A stretch of DNA of 5,117 bases from Bacteroidales bacterium (GTDB lineage: Bacteria; Bacteroidota; Bacteroidia; Bacteroidales; UBA7960). Position 1 is the stretch's first letter. Every line of letters starts with the position of its first letter. Positions 1 to 5,117 of the stretch are shown here, piece after piece. Position numbers and translations under genes: made by a program. The stretch is from contig DMJL01000122.1 of assembly GCA_003451785.1 (NCBI GenBank), positions 1 to 5,117 on the forward strand. The letters run 5' to 3'. Below the pieces are notes generated by a model, which saw only the letters and a list, made by a program, of their open reading frames with translations, searched no databases and was not told the origin of the DNA.

Positions 1-1948
1 TTGTATTTTCTTGCGATTCCCATTGGCTATGCAGCCTTTCCCAAAGGTCTTCCTTTTCCGATAAGAGTTTCTTAGTTTCTCTGTATTTATCAAAAAGTGT
101 TTCTGCCTTTTGGGGAGTGTTATCAGCCATTGAATGAATTTGGGCAATCTCGTTTTCCATCTTCACCAATTCTGTTTCGAGCCGTGTGATTTCGGACTCG
201 GTCTTTTCAATGGATTGTTGAAACTTTTTTCGCTCGCGCTCTTTCACTTTTTTGTGCTCCCAATCCATTTTGGTTTGTTTGGGTTCGCTATTTGGTGTTT
301 TGGAGTTTTCACTGTTTGCGGCTTCCAATTCCTTTAGAGACCTAAGGTTGCGTTGATTGATAAAATCGTATATATCGCCTAAGAATTCCTTTATTTGTTT
401 GTTTCTGAATTCAAAAACTTTAGTGGTCAATCCTTGAAGGAAATCCCTATCGTGGGATACCACTATCACTGTGCCTCCAAATTGCAAAATGGCATTTTTT
501 AGGATGTCTTTGGAGCTCATATCTAAGTGGTTTGTTGGTTCGTCTAACACCAACAAGTTTACCGGTTCGAGCAATAGCCGTGCAATTGCCAGTCGCGACT
601 TCTCGCCACCCGATAATACTTTTACCTTCTTATCCACATCATCCCCACCAAAGAGAAATCCACCCAATATCCCTCTAAGTTGCTTCCGCACATCGCCAAC
701 AGCTACTTCATCTAAAGTTTGCAGCACCGTTTTTTCAGGATCTAAATACTCTGCCTGATTCTGCGCAAAATAGCCTATCTTCACATTGTGTCCTGGCTTT
801 AGAGTTCCCGTATAATCCAATAATCCGGTAATGATTTTCGAAAGGGTAGTTTTTCCCTCTCCGTTGCGTCCAACAAAAGCAATGCGTTCGCCCTTCGACA
901 CCATGAAGCTCAGCTGATTTAGCACCTGTTTTGTACCATAACTTTTGCTGATATCCATAGCCTCTAAGGCAACTTTGCCCGAAGGTGGTGCTTCTGCAAA
1001 TCGAAAATGGATGGAACTGCGATCTATCTCGTCCACTTCCATCACCTCCATTTTTTCCAATAGTTTTATCTTGCTTTGCACCTGACGAGCTTTGGTGTTC
1101 TTGGCTCTAAACCGGGTAATAAACCGTTCGATTTGGGCAATCTGTTTTTGTTGATTGCCAAAAATAGCCTTCTCTTGCTCCAATCGTTCTTCCCTCAACA
1201 CTTCATAGTCAGAATAGCAGGCTTTGTAATCATACATTCTGCCATTGCTTATTTCTATTGTGCGAGAAGTTACATTATCTAAAAATGCGCGGTCGTGGGA
1301 TACCACGATTACAGCACCGGGATAGTCTATTAGAAAATTTTCGAGCCATTGAATGGATTCGATGTCTAAGTGGTTGGTAGGCTCATCGAGCATTAGAAGG
1401 TCGGGAGCCTGCAACAGAATTTTTGCCAACTCAACCCGCATCTGCCAGCCGCCACTAAATTCAGACATGGGTCTATGCAAATCCGTTCTCTCAAAACCCA
1501 GTCCCAGCAGCACTTTCTCGGCTTTGCCTTCCTGTTGGGCACCTCCAAGCAATTGATGCCTTTCGGTTGCTTCATGCAACTTCTGCGAAAGTTGAAGGCT
1601 TGCGGCTGCATCTGTGGGATCTATTTTAGAAAGACTTTCGCTTAGCGTTTCTATTTTCTTTTCTAATGCTTTAAGCTCACCAAAAGCCTCCAAGGCTTCA
1701 TCCATCACCCGCTTTTGTCCCACTAATCGGATCTCTTGTTGTAGGAAACCGATGGTGCACCCAGAAGGTAAACTTACACTGCCACTTCCGGGCGAAATGA
1801 TGCCTGTGATAATGCGCATCAGCGTTGTCTTGCCAGCTCCGTTCTTGCCTACGAGTCCAATGCGATCGCGGCGATTGATGATAAATGATACTTCATCAAA
1901 AAGAGGTACTCCGCCAAATAGAATAGATAGGTTGTTGATGGAAATCAA
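1..1948 (-). CDS. ABC-F family ATP-binding protein, YheS-like (3' end beyond window)
   Basis: Soluble tandem-ATPase protein of the ABC-F class, which bind the ribosomal E site and modulate translation. No membrane domain is present. 649 codons are visible. First ATPase domain: Walker A GKNGAGKTT (34-42), signature FSGGWQ (164-169), Walker B with catalytic Glu in LLMLDEPTNHLD (184-195), switch His218. The charged interdomain linker (about 240-300, with RFRAKNTKARQVQSK) is the P-site tRNA-interaction motif. Second domain: Walker A GRNGEGKTT (360-368), signature LSGGE (445-449), LLVLDEPTNHLD (465-476), His499. A Lys/Glu-rich probable coiled coil (about 565-645) forms the C-terminus. The start must be TTG at 1948-1946, because an in-frame TAA lies five codons upstream and the residues after TTG (ISINNLSI) are the usual ABC-F N-terminus. 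The E. coli YheS C-terminus ends similarly, so probably only a few residues are missing. All catalytic residues are intact. The linker and coiled coil favour YheS over Uup. A housekeeping role is likelier than antibiotic resistance, but sequence alone does not settle this. Confidence 0.95.
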   Translation of the reverse strand, partial: MISINNLSILFGGVPLFDEVSFIINRRDRIGLVGKNGAGKTTLMRIITGIISPGSGSVSLPSGCTIGFLQQEIRLVGQKRVMDEALEAFGELKALEKKIETLSESLSKIDPTDAAASLQLSQKLHEATERHQLLGGAQQEGKAEKVLLGLGFERTDLHRPMSEFSGGWQMRVELAKILLQAPDLLMLDEPTNHLDIESIQWLENFLIDYPGAVIVVSHDRAFLDNVTSRTIEISNGRMYDYKACYSDYEVLREERLEQEKAIFGNQQKQIAQIERFITRFRAKNTKARQVQSKIKLLEKMEVMEVDEIDRSSIHFRFAEAPPSGKVALEAMDISKSYGTKQVLNQLSFMVSKGERIAFVGRNGEGKTTLSKIITGLLDYTGTLKPGHNVKIGYFAQNQAEYLDPEKTVLQTLDEVAVGDVRKQLRGILGGFLFGGDDVDKKVKVLSGGEKSRLAIARLLLEPVNLLVLDEPTNHLDMSSKDILKNAILQFGGTVIVVSHDRDFLQGLTTKVFEFRNKQIKEFLGDIYDFINQRNLRSLKELEAANSENSKTPNSEPKQTKMDWEHKKVKERERKKFQQSIEKTESEITRLETELVKMENEIAQIHSMADNTPQKAETLFDKYRETKKLLSEKEDLWERLHSQWESQENT

Positions 1949-2063
1949 GGCAGGAATGGATTATGCGTATAAGAAATTTTATTAAAGCATTCAAACAACC
2001 CTTCTATCCACTTGCGAACAATTAGGATTTTGGGCTGTTGGCTTACTTTAGTAATGCGAGTAT
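1949..2063. other. Short same-strand gap between aspS and the ABC-F gene
   Basis: These 115 bases separate the aspS stop codon from the TTG start of the ABC-F gene; both genes read on the minus strand. I see no GC-rich hairpin followed by a T-run, so there is no evidence of intrinsic termination, and read-through from aspS is plausible. I also see no good TAnnTTTG box for a separate ABC-F promoter. No Shine-Dalgarno motif precedes the TTG; the bases just upstream on the minus strand are ATTCCTGCC. Confidence 0.6.
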
Positions 2064-3818
2064 TTAGGATTGCTTTTGGTCTAATTTTAAATGCAGTTCC
2101 TTGAGTTGCGCTTGATCTACAGGAGATGGACTGTCGATCATTACATCTCGTGCAGCATTGTTTTTTGGAAATGCAATGAAATCGCGAATCGAATCGGAGC
2201 CTCCAAACAGTGAGCAAAGCCTATCGAATCCCAATGCGATACCACCGTGGGGAGGAGCACCATAGCGAAAGGCATCGAGTAAGAATCCAAACTGGTTTTG
2301 CGCTTCCTGGGGCGAAAATCCCAAAGCATCGAACATGGTTGCTTGTAACTCTCTATCGAAAATTCTTATGGAACCTCCGCCAATTTCTACACCATTGATA
2401 ACCATATCGTAAGCATTGGCTCGCACCATTGCGGGGTCGGTAGCCAATAGCTGAGCATCTTCGGGCAGAGGAGATGTAAATGGGTGGTGCATGGCAAAAA
2501 AGCGTTGGGCTTCGGCATTCCATTCCAATAAGGGGAAATCAACCACCCAAAGGCAAGCATATTTGTCGGGATTTCTTAACCCCAGCCGCTTGCCCATTTC
2601 TAAGCGCAACTCTCCCAATGCTTTGCGAGTAGCGTGGGTTTCTCCGGCCATAATCAACAAAAGATCGCCCGGCAAAGCATCGCAGGCTTCGAGCAACTGG
2701 TGCAGTTGGTCGGATGTGTAAAACTTATCAACCGAAGATTTGATGGCACCATCGTTCTGAAACTTAACATAAACCAAGCCTTTGGCACCAACCTGCGGAC
2801 GACGCACCCAATCGGTAAGCTCATCCAACTGCTTGCGGCTATAGTCGCCGCATCCTTCCACTTTGATTCCTGCTACCAGTTGGGCTTCATCGAATAAGGG
2901 GAATCCTGCACCTTGAAGCATTTGTTGTAGTTCTACGAACTTCATCCCAAATCGTGTATCGGGCTTGTCGCTTCCATAATATTTCATTGCATCGGCGTAG
3001 GTAATGCGTGCAAATGGCATTATGTCCAACCCTTTTACCGTCTTAAATAGATACCTTGCCAACCCCTCGAAGGTTGATAAAATATCTTCGCGGTTTACAA
3101 ATGACATTTCGCAGTCTATCTGTGTAAACTCCGGCTGGCGGTCGGCGCGTAAATCCTCATCCCTAAAGCATTTAACAATCTGAAAATATCTGTCTAACCC
3201 TCCAACCATCAGCAATTGCTTGAATGTTTGAGGCGACTGGGGCAAAGCATAAAACTGCCCAGCATGAATGCGAGAAGGCACCAAAAAATCTCGTGCACCT
3301 TCGGGTGTGGATTTGATTAATACCGGTGTCTCAACTTCCAGAAAAAGGTTGTCGCTCAGGTATCGTCGGGTTTCAAATGCCAGTTTATGCCTTAGCTCGA
3401 GATTGCGACGCACTGCATTGCGGCGAATATCCAAGTAGCGATATTTCATCCGTAGCTCATCGCCGCCATCGGTGTTTTCTTCAATAGTAAAAGGCGGAAC
3501 CTCTGAAGTATTGAGCACCCTGAGATCGGTTACCAAAATTTCAACATCCCCGGTTTCCATCTTTGGATTCTTATTGCTGCGCTCTACAACTTGACCGGTT
3601 ACTTGCAAAACAAACTCCCTTCCCAATTCACGGGCTTTGCCGCAGAGTGTGGCATCCGTTTCCATATTGAAAGCCAACTGGGTGATACCAAATCTGTCTC
3701 TGAGATCGATAAAAGTCATTCCGCCTAAGTCGCGCGAGCGTTGAAGCCAGCCCGCCAGAATTACATCCTTACCTGTATCGCCAATGCGCAATTCGCCACA
3801 TGTATGTGTTCTTAGCAT
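2064..3818 (-). CDS. aspS: Aspartyl-tRNA synthetase (AspRS), bacterial type
   Basis: Cytoplasmic class IIb synthetase that activates L-aspartate with ATP and loads it onto tRNA-Asp. The 584 residues match the usual 580-600 of bacterial AspRS. Domains in order: N-terminal OB-fold anticodon-binding domain (about 1-105, with GWLQRSRDLGG and FIDLRDR); start of the catalytic core with motif 1 (about 148-166); flipping loop STPEGARDF (170-178); QSPQ (194-197); motif 2 FRDEDLRADRQPEFTQIDCE (218-237); the bacteria-specific GAD insertion (about 290-410); HHPF (444-447); the EIGGGSIRI segment (478-486); and motif 3 GIALGFDR (526-533), followed by DSIRDFIAFPKN. All three class II motifs are intact. The ATG at 3818 puts MLRTHTCGELR in line with other AspRS N-termini. 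The leader has no Shine-Dalgarno motif, as is common in Bacteroidota. Leu31 sits where non-discriminating AspRS has His, which suggests a tRNA-Asp-specific enzyme. It is the first gene of a possible two-gene minus-strand unit. Confidence 0.99.
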   Translation of the reverse strand: MLRTHTCGELRIGDTGKDVILAGWLQRSRDLGGMTFIDLRDRFGITQLAFNMETDATLCGKARELGREFVLQVTGQVVERSNKNPKMETGDVEILVTDLRVLNTSEVPPFTIEENTDGGDELRMKYRYLDIRRNAVRRNLELRHKLAFETRRYLSDNLFLEVETPVLIKSTPEGARDFLVPSRIHAGQFYALPQSPQTFKQLLMVGGLDRYFQIVKCFRDEDLRADRQPEFTQIDCEMSFVNREDILSTFEGLARYLFKTVKGLDIMPFARITYADAMKYYGSDKPDTRFGMKFVELQQMLQGAGFPLFDEAQLVAGIKVEGCGDYSRKQLDELTDWVRRPQVGAKGLVYVKFQNDGAIKSSVDKFYTSDQLHQLLEACDALPGDLLLIMAGETHATRKALGELRLEMGKRLGLRNPDKYACLWVVDFPLLEWNAEAQRFFAMHHPFTSPLPEDAQLLATDPAMVRANAYDMVINGVEIGGGSIRIFDRELQATMFDALGFSPQEAQNQFGFLLDAFRYGAPPHGGIALGFDRLCSLFGGSDSIRDFIAFPKNNAARDVMIDSPSPVDQAQLKELHLKLDQKQS

Positions 3819-3845
3819 AGTTGCCTGATTTTTCTGTTTTAGGCT

Positions 3846-3854
3846 GCAAAGGTA
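3846..3854 (-). promoter_or_regulatory. Bacteroidota-type -7 promoter element for aspS
   Basis: On the minus strand this reads TACCTTTGC, an exact match to the Bacteroidota primary-sigma -7 consensus TAnnTTTG with the frequent trailing C. It ends 27 bases before the aspS ATG, which leaves a short leader of about 20 bases. No clear TTTG or TTG -33 element lies 19-23 bases upstream, so the call rests on the -7 box and its position. Confidence 0.7.
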
Positions 3855-4299
3855 AGCATTAGTAAGCGGATTAAGGAGTGCATTTTAGGTAAGATAGCAT
3901 TGCCTATAAGGTTATGAGTGCATAATATTGCTGAGCAGGAAAATCCATGAAAATACCTTTTTAAACAATTTGTGTAAGGATTGCATTTACGGGAATTTTT
4001 GAAAACGCATTGAATTTAAACCTAATGACTTCTTGGGAGCTTCATTCAACCAATCATGTTGTGGCGAATGTATTTGATGCAAATTTTTAGTAGTAATTTA
4101 TAGCGTGGTCGTATTTTAATTTGTGTGTATTAATAAAAAGTAGTAACTTGCATAAATTTTCAAAAAACACAAATAAATAATTATGCTGAATAGTAGGTAA
4201 AAACCATAAAGGTGCCGCCCATTTACATTTACTGCGATGTTTTTTTGTTGAAATGCTGATTTGTACCCAATATCGATTAATTTTGAAATACTACTTATG

Positions 4300-4311
4300 T
4301 TACCAAGGTAA
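4300..4311. repeat. Small inverted repeat TTACC-AA-GGTAA
   Basis: Two perfect 5-base arms flank a 2-base centre. After two mismatches on each side a further short match (TA/TA) follows. It could be a protein-binding site, but it lies more than 200 bases from either gene start, and such a short repeat can arise by chance in AT-rich DNA. Confidence 0.3.
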
Positions 4312-4427
4312 GTTAGAAGATTTTCGATGTATGCTTTAAGGATCGATTGAAATCCAACCATGGAAAACTGATAGCATTTATTGCGAATTGCAAACGCTGC
4401 TTTTTAAAAGTGTTATAAGGATCTTGG

Positions 4428-4436
4428 TTAATTTGC
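4428..4436 (+). promoter_or_regulatory. Candidate -7 element for the DUF6588-like gene (weak)
   Basis: TTAATTTGC differs from TAnnTTTGC by a single base, at the second position, and lies about 80 bases before the ATG. No TTG is seen at a suitable distance upstream. It is the best near-match I found ahead of this gene, and it overlaps the palindrome TTGCGCAA (4433-4440). Confidence 0.25.
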
Positions 4437-4450
4437 GCAAGCAGAACCAT

Positions 4451-4462
4451 TTTTAATTAAAA
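4451..4462. repeat. 12-base perfect palindrome TTTTAATTAAAA
   Basis: A perfect AT-only palindrome lying 53 bases before the ATG of the DUF6588-like gene and flanked by ACCA on the left and GGTG on the right, so that ACC/GGT extends the symmetry imperfectly. It could be an operator or simply AT-rich promoter DNA. Confidence 0.35.
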
Positions 4463-4515
4463 GGTGCTTTGGTAGAATTTCTAGAAGTCTCTTATTTAAC
4501 TAAAACCACAAAACT

Positions 4516-5117
4516 ATGAAAAGATTCACATTATTAGCTTTTATGGCAGTTTTGGCTCTTAACATATGGATGCCAAGAATGTACGCCCAGCAGGCGGTTA
4601 CCGATTTTCTACAAGGTGGTGTTAACGATGCAAGACTACTTGCCGGGGCATACTTAAAACCTTTGGGGCATGGCATTGGCTCTTCATTGAATTCGGGCTG
4701 GTTCAATACTGGTAGGGTTCATCGCACCTTGGGGTTCAATGTTACCTTCTCGGTGAGTGGTTCGCTGATTCCGGAGGCCGATAGGATGTTTGATATGAGA
4801 AACTTGGCTTTCGAGAACCTTCAATTGCGCAATCAGGCGCAGCATATGGCTCCAACCATTTTTGGGCAAATGAATACCCGCCCAGCATTGCATTTCACCC
4901 GAAATGCTCCACCCGCAAATCAACCTGTAACTATACTTGAGTTTGCCTCGCCCAACGGGTTCGAAACCCCTGCTGTGCCTATGCCGATGGTAAGAGCCGG
5001 AATAGGTCTTCCCGGTGGTTTTGAAGTTTTTGGAAGATTTTTGCCCGAAGTAACATTTGAAAATCACACTGGCTCACTTTGGGGTGCAGGATTAAAATAC
5101 AACCTGAAACAATTGAT
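4516..5117 (+). CDS. Secreted DUF6588-like protein of unknown function (3' end beyond window)
   Basis: Function unknown. 200 codons are visible with no stop. Residues 1-24 form a typical signal peptide: MKR, then a hydrophobic stretch (about 5-19), then MYA followed by QQ, so signal peptidase I probably cuts after Ala24. There is no lipobox Cys, so it should be a periplasmic or outer-membrane protein, not a lipoprotein. The mature N-terminus (about 30-78: DFLQGG, DARLLAGAYLKPLG, LNSGWFNTG, HRTLGF) and the segments PMVRAGIGLPGGFEVFGRFLPE (about 158-178) and LWGAGLKYNLKQL (188-200) resemble the DUF6588 family of Bacteroidota as I remember it. Members are roughly 330 residues, so about 60 percent is present. 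Alternating aromatic and glycine-rich segments suggest a beta-barrel-like fold, which is inference. The ATG at 4516 gives the complete signal peptide; its leader is A-rich without a Shine-Dalgarno motif. It is divergent from aspS with no functional link evident. Confidence 0.8.
   Translation, partial: MKRFTLLAFMAVLALNIWMPRMYAQQAVTDFLQGGVNDARLLAGAYLKPLGHGIGSSLNSGWFNTGRVHRTLGFNVTFSVSGSLIPEADRMFDMRNLAFENLQLRNQAQHMAPTIFGQMNTRPALHFTRNAPPANQPVTILEFASPNGFETPAVPMPMVRAGIGLPGGFEVFGRFLPEVTFENHTGSLWGAGLKYNLKQL

Larger units (their letters stand above)
3819..4515. other. 697-base divergent intergenic region, no gene recognised
   Basis: This AT-rich stretch lies between the divergently read aspS and DUF6588-like genes. 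Apart from the aspS promoter at its left end I see no tRNA, rRNA, terminator, CRISPR array or insertion-sequence end. The longest open frame inside it (minus strand, 4361-4116, 81 codons) is rich in Ile, Tyr, Leu and Phe, as expected of chance translation of AT-rich DNA, and I recognise no family. Short repeats are present: GAGTGCAT at 3876 and 3916, GATAGCATT at 3893 and 4370, and AGGTAAG at 3850, 3887 and 4306. Small palindromes cluster in the 135 bases before the plus-strand gene. The length exceeds what two promoters need, so a small RNA or a decayed gene is possible but unsupported. Confidence 0.6.

Noticed and set aside
360..368. Second Walker A of the ABC-F protein carries Glu (GEGKTT) where Ala or Ser is common.
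   Set aside because: This is a tolerated variant position in P-loops and is, as I recall, common in Bacteroidota ABC-F proteins; the Lys and Thr that matter are intact. (Numbers are residue positions; the bases are about 845-871.)
1614..1985. Plus-strand 123-codon open frame.
   Set aside because: It is antisense to the Walker A and N-terminal region of the ABC-F gene, whose coding sense is certain.
1964..1995. Possible ABC-F promoter on the minus strand: TTTG, a 20-base spacer, then TATACGCA.
   Set aside because: The spacing suits a Bacteroidota promoter, but the -7 part matches only the leading TA of TAnnTTTG.
1945..2217. Minus-strand 90-codon frame bridging aspS and the start of the ABC-F gene.
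   Set aside because: Most of it overlaps the conserved motif 3 end of aspS in another frame, and the rest is gap sequence. It has no family resemblance.
4116..4361. Minus-strand 81-codon open frame in the intergenic region with a hydrophobic C-terminal half.
   Set aside because: Its composition fits chance translation of AT-rich DNA. It resembles no family I know, has no promoter box or ribosome binding site, and no charge pattern typical of a small membrane protein.
4684..5067. Minus-strand 127-codon open frame.
   Set aside because: It is antisense to the DUF6588-like gene, whose plus-strand frame has a signal peptide and family-like segments. The antisense product looks random.

Overview
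The window reads as chromosomal DNA of a Bacteroidota bacterium. Three things point there: an exact match to the Bacteroidota -7 promoter box (TAnnTTTG, here TACCTTTGC) just upstream of aspS; no Shine-Dalgarno motif ahead of any of the three starts, which instead have A-rich leaders; and a secreted protein resembling DUF6588, a family I know mainly from that phylum. Base composition is moderate, and the intergenic DNA is more AT-rich than the genes. I cannot name a genus.

Layout. (1) Positions 1-1948, minus strand: a two-ATPase ABC-F translation factor of the YheS-like type. It is almost complete but leaves the window at its C-terminus, and it uses a TTG start. (2) Positions 1949-2063: a short same-strand gap with no visible terminator. 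(3) Positions 2064-3818, minus strand: complete aspS, a bacterial-type aspartyl-tRNA synthetase of 584 residues. (4) Positions 3819-4515: a 697-base region between divergent genes. It holds the aspS promoter at one end and several small palindromes and short repeats, but no convincing gene. (5) Positions 4516-5117, plus strand: the first 200 codons of a secreted DUF6588-like protein, cut off by the right edge.

The two minus-strand genes both serve translation: AspRS charges tRNA-Asp, and the ABC-F protein acts on ribosomes. They may share a transcript from the aspS promoter. The divergent exported protein has no evident link to them. I found no mobile element, CRISPR array, RNA gene, toxin-antitoxin pair or defence gene. 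The window looks like ordinary core genome plus one poorly characterised envelope protein, and I do not see a new system in it.
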